A stretch of 18,243 nt of DNA from an uncultured Bacilli bacterium (GTDB lineage: Bacteria > Bacillota_I > Bacilli_A > RF39 > UBA660). The translations under genes and the position numbers were made by a program. Numbering within the stretch: position 1 is the first letter of the stretch; every line of letters begins with the position of its first letter. Below, piece after piece: positions 6,926-13,407 of this stretch. A model generated the notes under the pieces. It was not told where the DNA came from. It did not search any database and saw only the letters and a list, made by a program, of their open reading frames with translations. The DNA lies in NCBI GenBank assembly GCA_910583745.1, contig CAJTZC010000026.1, positions 1-18,243 on the forward strand, written 5' to 3'.

Positions 6926-6955
6926 ATTTTAACCCACTGACTCCGTTCTTGTCAA
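6926..6955 (-). promoter_or_regulatory. sigma-A promoter of the surface-protein gene
   Basis: On the minus strand, a perfect TTGACA (plus 6950-6955) and TAAAAT (plus 6926-6931) lie 18 bp apart, giving a transcript start near 6919 and a leader of about 60 nt to the GTG at 6860. Confidence 0.7.
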
Positions 6956-7026
6956 GCTTTATCTCATGGTTTACATCCCTTTTTCCATATTGCTTTTCTG
7001 CCACTTTTTCCTTTTAGTTAGGGCAT

Positions 7027-7055
7027 TTGACAACGATTTCAAAGTGTGTTTTAAT
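7027..7055 (+). promoter_or_regulatory. sigma-A promoter of toxin-like mRNA, locus 2
   Basis: Perfect TTGACA (7027-7032) and TTTAAT (7050-7055) with a 17-bp spacer. Predicted start near 7062, giving a structured leader of about 93 nt before the ATG at 7155. Confidence 0.65.
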
Positions 7056-7076
7056 ACTAAGTTTAGTCTGTTGTTT

Positions 7077-7152
7077 CTCCAATCTTTACTTTATATTAGG
7101 GTGGGTTTTGGCACCTATGAATTTCATCTTTGAATTTTTTTTACGATTGGAG
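7077..7152 (+). promoter_or_regulatory. leader self-complementarity hiding the ribosome site, locus 2
   Basis: CTCCAATC (7077-7084) is the perfect reverse complement of GATTGGAG (7145-7152), which contains the only ribosome site of the small ORF. The two would pair across a 60-nt loop that itself holds a small hairpin (TAGGGTG with CACCTA). Such upstream helices block toxin translation in known type I mRNAs; the inference for this locus is untested. Confidence 0.5.
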
Positions 7153-7154
7153 TG

Positions 7155-7241
7155 ATGTCTATAGAATTAAAGATAGACTTTGATGGTCTACTTCGAGTGC
7201 TCATAGCACTCACCATCATCATTATTTTGTTAAAATTTTAA
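7155..7241 (+). CDS. candidate type I toxin, 28-residue hydrophobic peptide
   Basis: ATG at 7155 to TAA at 7239-7241. The product begins MSIELKIDFDGLLRVLIALT and ends in a run of Ile/Leu closed by KF. A short amphipathic N-terminus of about 12 residues is followed by one membrane-spanning helix of about 14 residues. GGAG at 7149-7152 lies only 2 nt from the ATG (a GTG at 7152 overlaps it), so initiation would be weak or need leader rearrangement, as in many type I toxins. It has its own TTGACA promoter, a self-pairing leader, and a converging short RNA over its 3' untranslated region. No named toxin family is recognised. Confidence 0.5.
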   Translation: MSIELKIDFDGLLRVLIALTIIIILLKF

Positions 7242-7250
7242 TGAAGAAGT

Positions 7251-7291
7251 AAAAACAACACGACTAGGACCCTATTGTTCTTAGCCGTGTT
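7251..7291 (-). terminator. terminator hairpin shared by toxin mRNA and antisense RNA, locus 2
   Basis: AACACG (7257-7262) pairs with CGTGTT (7286-7291), and CTAGGA (7264-7269) with TCTTAG (7279-7284, one G-U), separated by an A/C mismatch. On minus it ends in GTGTTGTTTTTAC, a good U run. On plus the U run is poor, so the toxin mRNA may extend into the next hairpin at 7302-7332. Confidence 0.65.
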
Positions 7292-7335
7292 TAACCTAAC
7301 GGAGAAACGCGACGAGAATAACTCGCGTTCTCTTA
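7257..7335 (-). ncRNA. candidate antisense antitoxin RNA, about 80 nt
   Basis: From a predicted minus-strand start near 7335 the RNA would form two hairpins and stop. The first is GAGAAACGCG (7302-7311) with CGCGTTCTC (7324-7332), 9 bp with one bulge. The second is the terminator at 7257-7291. It contains no ORF. It is complementary to the 3' untranslated part of the plus-strand peptide mRNA, as with RatA against txpA or SR4 against bsrG in Bacillus subtilis (established systems). It also carries GUUUCUCC, the same anti-ribosome-site word found at 7073-7080 of the toxin mRNA. Inference from promoter, structure and layout only. Confidence 0.5.
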
Positions 7336-7341
7336 CTTATG

Positions 7342-7370
7342 ATTATATATTATATTTTTGTTTTTTTCAA
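7342..7370 (-). promoter_or_regulatory. strong sigma-A promoter of the antisense RNA, locus 2
   Basis: On minus, TTGAAA (plus 7365-7370) and a perfect TATAAT (plus 7342-7347) lie exactly 17 bp apart; a second overlapping TATAAT lies at 7349-7354. It abuts the stop of the pseudogene at 7372. It looks stronger than the opposing promoter, as expected for an unstable antitoxin RNA. Confidence 0.65.
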
Positions 7371-7371
7371 T

Positions 7372-8494
7372 CTAAACCTGCAGATAATATGGATTATCGA
7401 TGGTACCATTACCTTTAAGTTTATCTAGGTATTCAGTCTTGAGGTTAATGACCGGTGCAACTCCACCAAGAACACCGACATAGAAATATTTCAAATACCC
7501 ATTACCTAAGACATTGAACATATTAGCACTTCCACTAGACCTCAAATTAAAAGGTGAAAACGACCAGTACCAATCTTCTTTTTTTAAATAATAACTAGAA
7601 GCTGTAGAAAATTTGCCACTTCCTGCTGTAACGATTTCATCTGCTGTAATTAACCCCACTGGGTATGTCAATGCTCCGTTTCCTCCACTTTTCTCTTCTA
7701 CAGTAAATTTGTCGTTCTCCTGTGGACAGGTAAATTGGGGTTGTGGATTTTCATTAGCAATCGTGCTTATATCGTTATCTCCTGTCACGAATCTTCCTAG
7801 TGCTCCCTATCCTGTCGCGTTTGGTCCATATCCTAACTCTGTATCATTTGGCCATAGCGTTATATTCTTTCCCGGTATGCTTCGATTGTTACAAAAAATA
7901 CTATCTGCTACATAGTTACTATAACCTGTATCGACGATATTCTTCTTATACCATTCATCTACTTTTGTCTTTATCGGTGAATCTGTTTCATTTCTTTGTG
8001 CTTCTTCTCTACTTGTACTTACACTTCCCTCGGTTCCTCCATACATCCAGCCTACATATTTTGCATCGTTATACTTGACATTCCATGGCTGACTTGTCAA
8101 AGCAAAACCTCTTGTATAAGTGTTCGTTCCGCTTGTCCCTACTCCGTCGTATTGCATTCGCATTGTTCCATCTCCATTGAACCTTATGATTCTCCACCAC
8201 ATATCTTGTCCACTTGCGTCACGTCCAAATTTTACATAATTTTTTTCAACTGCGCCTCTATAGTAATAACTTATTCCCTTGTCATCCTGCATACTGAACA
8301 GTCCATCTGCTGTTTGATCTATAGCTTCTAAATTCTCAAATGTTATTTTTAATTTATAGATATAAGTGTGGCCTGCCGGAATAAGTAAGTGGTCCGCCAA
8401 TAGCAGAGTAGATGCTGTCTCACTTTGAGGTACTATCCCACCTGAGTCAAAATACTAATAATATGATTCTATTTCTGTTCTTTTTTTCTTCCAT
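7372..8494 (-). pseudogene. broken paralog of the TasA-like surface protein
   Basis: The start ATG at 8494 gives MEEKKNRNRIILLVF, then TGA (8447-8449). The equivalent of the paralog's signal anchor is thus cut off in its own frame, and about 100 residues of the camelysin-like domain are missing. The reading resumes one frame over with FDSGGIVPQSETAS and ADHLLIPAGHTYIYKLKITF (paralog: VPRSETAS, ADHLFVPAGHTYTYRVRITF), with a TAG in that frame at 8455-8457. A second in-frame deletion removes the stretch between the paralog's DLPDIDQT and TADGLFSM. A single in-frame TAG at 7807-7809 then splits GYGPNATG from GALGRFVTGDNDIS, after which the C-terminal blocks continue to IDNPYYLQV and the stop at 7372. 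One internal deletion with frameshift plus a nonsense codon make a functional product unlikely. Confidence 0.85.
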
Positions 8495-8782
8495 AAACTT
8501 TGCCTTTTCTATCTACTCATTTAAGCGCAAGCGTTTGAAATTTTCGACACTTACAAATATCATCTTATTATTGTTCACTTAATGAATATTATTATGTTAC
8601 AAGTATATTATTAAAACAACATAAAAGCAAGTATTTCGCTTGCACAAAAAATAAACTCCTAAGATGGAGCTTATTAAGTATTACTCTTCAATTACGATAT
8701 CCTTAACAAAAAAAACATTAATAAGTAATCGAAAACCAATACGCGTACACTAAGTAATACTCGTGTGTACTCTACTATTCTA
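8495..8782. other. intergenic stretch with terminators and short inverted repeats
   Basis: No credible gene. Besides the terminators listed separately, it has GTACAC (8745-8750) with GTGTAC (8765-8770), and AGTATTACT (8677-8685) with its reverse complement AGTAATACT (8754-8762). These could fold into a larger structure downstream of the yihY-family gene. Confidence 0.4.
8627..8675 (-). terminator. tandem minus-strand terminators after the yihY-family gene
   Basis: Hairpin 1: AATAA-CTCC (8650-8659, one mismatch) with GGAG-TTATT (8666-8675), followed on minus by TTTTTTG. Hairpin 2: GCAAG (8627-8631) with CTTGC (8639-8643), followed by TTTTAT. They end the three-gene unit that starts near 12187. 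Confidence 0.7.
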
Positions 8783-9661
8783 CTAAGAATCGACTTTTTT
8801 ATGTTGGTTCTTTTTGGCAGCTTTCAATTCCTTTAGATTGTGTAGACGCTCTTCTTCATACGGTTCTTCCTTGAAATTCAATCCCATCCCGATGACGAAG
8901 ATGGTTGCCAAGATATAAATCCACATCATAAGAATAGCTATATTAGAAAGTCCACTGTAATATAGACTATAGTTCTCTGTATGTAATCCGACGTAGTAAA
9001 GATAGATTTCCGTAGCCAATATCCAGCCTATAGAAGTGAAAAGAGCTCCCGTATTGACATAAGAACTAGGAACTTCCTTATCTGGTGCAATCGTATACAA
9101 TAACTTTATAAAGAAGAAAATCGTAAACCAAGAAAAGGGAAATTTCAAAAAACTTAACACCCGATAAATGACATTGTACCCCGTGATATTTTCAAATACA
9201 CTCGAAAGAAAACTTCCAAATATAGGCACGAGCACGATGAACAGGAATAGCAAGATGACGATAAAAACCATGATGATGGCTTTTATTCTTCTCTCCAAAA
9301 AAGGCTTCTGCTCTATTCCATAGATGTTGTCGGCTGTCACAATAATCGAGTTCATTCCGTTGCTAGCGAGATACACACCGACGACGATGAGAAAAAAGAG
9401 TCCCATCCCCATTTCGACATTGGTTACATAGGGAGTCAACATACTTATCATCTCGTCGCTTATTCCGATGTTAAAATATGTGGTAATATCCTCTAGAGAT
9501 ATCGCCAACAACGAGGCGATATAAAAGATAATCGTAATAGTCGGTACCAGCGACAATATGAAAAAGAAAGCAAGTTGCCCTGGCAAAATCGACATGTCAG
9601 GTCTTGCTAAAATCTCCTTCAAATTTGGTAATATTCTCTTATATTTTTTCGCCATTGCCAT
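8783..9661 (-). CDS. YihY/BrkB family inner-membrane protein
   Basis: About 292 residues with the YihY/virulence-factor-BrkB pattern. There is a short basic N-terminus, then about six helices beginning SILPGQLAFFFILSLVPTIT (the family's ALAFxxLLSLxP motif). Next come VYLASNGMNSIIVTADNIYG (family: WxxSxGxxALxxALNxxYG), LLYTIAPDKEVP (family: LYRxxPN) and the C-terminal GLSNIAILMMWIYILATIFV (family: VALLLWLYxSAxIxLxGAE). The tail is basic and cytoplasmic. Family members are polytopic; the old RNase BN name is wrong and the true activity is not settled. The gene overlaps the 3' end of the GGDEF-like gene by about 20 nt, implying translational coupling. ATGs at 9661 and 9655 and a GTG at 9664 are all possible starts; GGGTG lies 6 nt before 9655. 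Confidence 0.88.
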   Translation of the reverse strand: MAMAKKYKRILPNLKEILARPDMSILPGQLAFFFILSLVPTITIIFYIASLLAISLEDITTYFNIGISDEMISMLTPYVTNVEMGMGLFFLIVVGVYLASNGMNSIIVTADNIYGIEQKPFLERRIKAIIMVFIVILLFLFIVLVPIFGSFLSSVFENITGYNVIYRVLSFLKFPFSWFTIFFFIKLLYTIAPDKEVPSSYVNTGALFTSIGWILATEIYLYYVGLHTENYSLYYSGLSNIAILMMWIYILATIFVIGMGLNFKEEPYEEERLHNLKELKAAKKNQHKKVDS

Positions 9662-11669
9662 CACCCAAAAGTAACGTCTTATTCTCTTTCATCTTCTCCG
9701 TTGCTTCATTTATTGCATCGTTAATCAGCTTCAAATCGTCTTCTATCATGCTGAAACCGACCGCAGCCCCTCTATCGTGAGGTAAATTTTTAAACTCCTT
9801 GTTCAACTTCTTGATATAACTGATAATCTGTTTTTCATTGTATCCGACGAGATAGACAATAAATTCATTCCCGTCGGTACGCATGACCTCCGAATTATCC
9901 AACTGGGTCCTAATAAGAGCATTGGCTGCTCCTTGAATTTGCCTGTCGCCCTCTTGATAGCCTAAAGTCTCATTCAACTCTTGAATAGAGTTCAAATCGA
10001 TGACGATGATAGACTGAGGATAGATAGTATTTTGATTCCAAATAGGAATATTTTCATTTAAATAATTACGATTCTTTAAAGAGGTCAAAATGTCGATATA
10101 TTTCATCTTATCGTTTCGCTTGATTTTCTTTCTTACAAAAGCACGTTTTCCAATTTTATAAGAGACATACACGAACAAACCGATGACGATTATCAATAAT
10201 ACGGCATACTTCATTATCTTATAGATTAAAGAACCAGACATGACCGTTCTGTTATAATCGTCGAGCCCTGTATAGAGAATTTCATTCTTATCTATCGTAC
10301 TGATGTAATAATAGAAAAGTCTATTGAACATCGTATCATTCGCGGATTGAAAGTTCAAGTTTTTGTTACTGCCGATTCTAAATCTTTCATTGATATCGGT
10401 ATTCTTTTCTTTATAGACGAGGTAATTCGAATATCCCATCGCGACGATTCCCTTATCGTTCATAATCTTTTTAAGTTCTCTGTCGTCTTTATAGAATTTA
10501 AGATTCAACCCCAAATCCTTCAAATAAGAATATTCGATTGAATTCTCTCGGACATAGACCACTTCGTTCTTTATTGCGTTGATACTGTTGACGACGCGAT
10601 TGTCTGTGTTGTTCAGAATAAAACTGATGTCCATTCTATAGAGAGACTCGACTGTTGCCATCGTCGTCTCTGCAGAATAATAATTTGTGAACAAATCGAC
10701 TTTGCCTTTGTTAATAGCTTTAGACAATTTATTAAAGTTTCCATACACATCGTATTCAAATAGGATGCCACTAAAGTCGGAGAATCCCTTGATGTACTTA
10801 CTAATCGTTCCGCCATATTCTCCACCGGATTTTATGTCATACGGCCCATTGTTGACGAAGCCATAACGATATTTTTTGTTGTTTATGACATCCAACTCTT
10901 TTTCTGTTATTTTTAATTTATCGACGAAAAGTTTGTACTCGTTTTGATTGAATGAATCCGCTTGATGGTCCATTTTCCAATTATTGTAGTACTTACTCAA
11001 TATAGAAGTCAATGTCACATCATCCGAATATTGAAGATAATAATAATCCTTTATATCGCTCAAATGGTAATCGATAATGTAGAGATTTTCTAAAATGATA
11101 TCCAAGTATTCCAACATAGGAACGACGATATACGAAATCGTACCCTTAGAAAATTCGTCCAACATCGTAGCTTTATCTTCGTAATTCTTGAGAGAAAGAG
11201 TATAGTTCTTTAGCCCTGCGAGAATGACATCTTGATTTTTCGTTAAGTATCCGATGACATCCTTTACCTCACCGACATCAGCAATATTCACGCGATTTTT
11301 TCCGACCAAGACGTAGTGGTCTGTATAAAACAGTTTCGTGTTGCCAGAGATGTTGCTACTTTTTGTGAGAGACAATCCTGCAGGAATACCACTTACACTG
11401 GTAGTGACTACATCGAAAGTCAATCCATTGTCTTTTTCAAAGTTTTTTAAAAAATCGTAGAAAACACCTGCTCCGTCTCGACCAAAGACATTAGCATCGT
11501 TCGCGACGTTAATCGAAATCAATTTCGATTTATTCTCAATCATATATTTTTTCTCTTGTACTGTGAATAAATCTCTCTCTATCCACAATTTATAGACAGC
11601 AAAAGATGCACCTGCGACGACAGCAATCGCCAACAAAAATGCGATGATTATATTTCTAGTTTTTTTCAT
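9639..11669 (-). CDS. membrane sensor with two SBP_bac_3-like domains and a degenerate GGDEF domain
   Basis: 676 residues. A signal anchor (NIIIAFLLAIAVVAGASFAV) leads to a large extracytoplasmic region, about residues 40-480. It looks like two consecutive periplasmic-binding-type domains: the second starts near KKYRYGFVNNGPYDIKSGGE and contains KAINKGKVDLFTNYYSAE. A second membrane helix lies near residue 490 (VLLIIVIGLFVYVSYKIG). A cytoplasmic GGDEF-family domain follows: DILTSLKNRN at 526-535 (the D-x-LT-L-NR motif), D558 in VIDLNS, GYQEGD, and RTDGNEF at 597-603. The canonical GGDEF is DGNEF here, so the first Gly and the third-position Asp are changed, and no RxxD inhibitory site is seen 5 residues upstream. 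It may sense an extracellular ligand but may not make cyclic-di-GMP. 10 nt downstream of the small anchored protein gene. Confidence 0.85.
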   Translation of the reverse strand: MKKTRNIIIAFLLAIAVVAGASFAVYKLWIERDLFTVQEKKYMIENKSKLISINVANDANVFGRDGAGVFYDFLKNFEKDNGLTFDVVTTSVSGIPAGLSLTKSSNISGNTKLFYTDHYVLVGKNRVNIADVGEVKDVIGYLTKNQDVILAGLKNYTLSLKNYEDKATMLDEFSKGTISYIVVPMLEYLDIILENLYIIDYHLSDIKDYYYLQYSDDVTLTSILSKYYNNWKMDHQADSFNQNEYKLFVDKLKITEKELDVINNKKYRYGFVNNGPYDIKSGGEYGGTISKYIKGFSDFSGILFEYDVYGNFNKLSKAINKGKVDLFTNYYSAETTMATVESLYRMDISFILNNTDNRVVNSINAIKNEVVYVRENSIEYSYLKDLGLNLKFYKDDRELKKIMNDKGIVAMGYSNYLVYKEKNTDINERFRIGSNKNLNFQSANDTMFNRLFYYYISTIDKNEILYTGLDDYNRTVMSGSLIYKIMKYAVLLIIVIGLFVYVSYKIGKRAFVRKKIKRNDKMKYIDILTSLKNRNYLNENIPIWNQNTIYPQSIIVIDLNSIQELNETLGYQEGDRQIQGAANALIRTQLDNSEVMRTDGNEFIVYLVGYNEKQIISYIKKLNKEFKNLPHDRGAAVGFSMIEDDLKLINDAINEATEKMKENKTLLLGDGNGEKI

Positions 11670-11679
11670 GATTCACCAC

Positions 11680-12168
11680 TTATTTTTTCGCATTATTAGA
11701 CCACGTGATTGTCGTAGCCCCAGCTTTTCTATATCCGATGATAATCAAATCGGCAGGGTCTTCGCCCTCTTCGACGGTTTTCCCATCCTCAATGGTGACT
11801 AAAAATTGTAAGTCATAAAAGTTCAAATAATCCTCTTCGAAAAACTCTAAACAACTTATAGAGACATTGTGAGCATCATCTATCGTTGTATCCTTTTCAA
11901 AAGAAATGTTGAAGTTGAGCAATTTTCCATGCAAATTTATCTTTACATCTTGCACTTTCTCCATCTCCAAAATCGATGTCTCCATCTCCGTAATCTTTTC
12001 ATCCTTAATCTCGACATCCTTAATGCCGTCCAATCTGTTTCCATACTTGTTGCTCGTAGAACTGTCAATAATATAACCTACAAACATCCAAATGATGATT
12101 GCGATACAAACCAAAGCTATCCCCATCAAAATTACAAAAACTCTATTTTCTTTGTAAAATTTCTTCAT
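11680..12168 (-). CDS. small membrane-anchored protein, unknown
   Basis: 162 residues from ATG at 12168 with GAGGTGG 7 nt upstream (12176-12182). One N-terminal helix (VFVILMGIALVCIAIIIWMF) follows a basic MKKFYKEN. About 120 extracytoplasmic residues follow, with IKDVEIKDEKITEMETSILE and VQDVKINLHGKLLNFNISFE, an alternating helix-strand pattern with no cysteine pair or catalytic motif. The end is ADLIIIGYRKAGATTITWSN. First gene of a unit with the SBP/GGDEF-like protein and YihY. The context suggests an envelope accessory factor, perhaps a partner of the sensor. No family is recognised. Confidence 0.75.
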   Translation of the reverse strand: MKKFYKENRVFVILMGIALVCIAIIIWMFVGYIIDSSTSNKYGNRLDGIKDVEIKDEKITEMETSILEMEKVQDVKINLHGKLLNFNISFEKDTTIDDAHNVSISCLEFFEEDYLNFYDLQFLVTIEDGKTVEEGEDPADLIIIGYRKAGATTITWSNNAKK

Positions 12169-12193
12169 TGCCTTGCCACCTCTTCGTAAGAAC

Positions 12194-12222
12194 ATTATAC
12201 TACATTATATTATTCTAAGCAA
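12194..12222 (-). promoter_or_regulatory. sigma-A promoter of the three-gene sensor/YihY operon
   Basis: On minus, TTGCTT (plus 12217-12222) and a perfect TATAAT (plus 12194-12199) are 17 bp apart; start near 12187, just before the GAGGTGG ribosome site. Confidence 0.7.
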
Positions 12223-12223
12223 A

Positions 12224-12258
12224 TAAAAAATACCGACCCCAAACCTAGTGGGAATCGG
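12224..12258 (-). terminator. terminator after the glycosyltransferase gene
   Basis: CCGA (12233-12236) with TCGG (12255-12258), plus CCC/GGG inside, then on minus ATTTTTTATTT. It begins right at the glycosyltransferase stop codon (12259-12261). Confidence 0.75.
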
Positions 12259-13407
12259 CTATTCATCGAGTTTCTGTGCCCGTTCGTAGATTTCTCTTGC
12301 TTTTTTAATGACATTTTCTTCGCTGAATTTATCGGCAACACCCTCTAAATATTTTCTATCGTATTCGTCATATTTCTCATAGACCGTTTTGATAGCGCGA
12401 ACCATGTCATCGGGGTCATTCACTTTGCACAGACATCCACATTTCTCATCGACAAATTCACTCGGGCCGAGACAATCCGTCGAGATGATAGGCATACCTG
12501 ATGCGAGAGCTTCGACACCGGGAATGGCAAAAGATTCGAGTTCACTGCTTATCAACAAAGCGTGCTCATTGATAAGATATTCGGCAATCTCTTCTTTGGA
12601 CTTTCTACCTAAAAAAGTGACATAGTCTTGGACGCCTTCTTCGCACATCTTTTCCTTATAGATTTCTTCGAAGAACCCATCTCCAATGATATCGAGATGG
12701 ACGTCCATCTCTTCCCTAACAAGTTGCTTCAAAGCTCGAAAAGCGATGTCCAACCGTTTTCCTTCGCGAAGCGCGCAGACGGTGACCAACTTAAAGGTGC
12801 CTTCGATTTTTCTTTTGACATTGTTTTTAAAGAGTTCGACGTTTACCTGATTCGGTATGACATCGCATTCAGGATAATAGTTCAAAACGATTTTTTTCAT
12901 GTAATCGCTGACCGTCGTATAGAGACAGTTGTCCATCACAAATTCAGTATAATGTTTGAATTGTTCTTTCGAGAAAAACCGTTCCAAATTGCCTCCGTGC
13001 TCTGTGACGACCACTGGAATTCCATACTTTTTTCCTAACACACAAGCGGCATACCCCGCTGGAACAGTCACTTGGGCGTGCAACACGTCGGGTTTAGGAT
13101 TCGTCTTCAAATAATTTTTAAAAGCTTTTTCCAATTTCTTCGTATAACTTTTTACCTGAAAATCGAAACTTATCGGTCCCAAATTCAACATTCTGTATTT
13201 AAAAACCTTATAATTCTTCTCTATATCGACTTCTCTCTTTTTCATAAAAAGGTATTTCATCGGTTGAGATAACCTCTGCCTATCGATGTAGAGCATGTTT
13301 GCTTCTATTCCATACCGATTTAGAGCACCCGTAAATTCTTTGTGATAAAGACCCATGAGCTTGTCCTCACCACTCGGATACCAGCTCGGAATGACCAAAA
13401 CTCTCAT
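12259..13407 (-). CDS. GT4-family glycosyltransferase
   Basis: 382 residues, usual length for GT-B fold family 4 retaining glycosyltransferases, which move a sugar from a nucleotide-sugar donor to a surface glycan precursor on the inner side of the membrane. The N-terminal Rossmann half starts MRVLVIPSWYPSGEDKLMGL, with HAQVTVPAGYAACVLGKKYG and VVVTEHGGN. The donor half has KLVTVCALREGKRLDIAFRA, IIGDGFFEE, and the E-x7-E signature in ESFAIPGVEALASGMPIIST. No membrane helix is present. It overlaps the upstream ATP-grasp gene by ATGA, so the two are translationally coupled, and GGAG lies 8 nt before its ATG. The donor and acceptor cannot be read. Likely role: capsule, teichoic acid or other envelope polysaccharide. 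Confidence 0.92.
   Translation of the reverse strand: MRVLVIPSWYPSGEDKLMGLYHKEFTGALNRYGIEANMLYIDRQRLSQPMKYLFMKKREVDIEKNYKVFKYRMLNLGPISFDFQVKSYTKKLEKAFKNYLKTNPKPDVLHAQVTVPAGYAACVLGKKYGIPVVVTEHGGNLERFFSKEQFKHYTEFVMDNCLYTTVSDYMKKIVLNYYPECDVIPNQVNVELFKNNVKRKIEGTFKLVTVCALREGKRLDIAFRALKQLVREEMDVHLDIIGDGFFEEIYKEKMCEEGVQDYVTFLGRKSKEEIAEYLINEHALLISSELESFAIPGVEALASGMPIISTDCLGPSEFVDEKCGCLCKVNDPDDMVRAIKTVYEKYDEYDRKYLEGVADKFSEENVIKKAREIYERAQKLDE

Noticed and set aside
7807..8457. Two in-frame TAG codons in the surface-protein paralog as possible TAG recoding
   Set aside because: htpG, the GT4 gene and the pseudogene itself end in TAG, and the paralog also has a frame change at its N-terminus, so decay explains the stops better.
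8526..8539. CGCAAGCGTTTGAA, close to the CcpA cre consensus upstream of the broken surface gene
   Set aside because: Mismatched at both outer positions, and one isolated match in AT-rich DNA is weak; the gene it would control is dead.
10613..10825. Minus-strand 70-codon frame inside the sensor gene
   Set aside because: It lies in another frame of a long, well-supported gene and has no ribosome site or recognisable motif.
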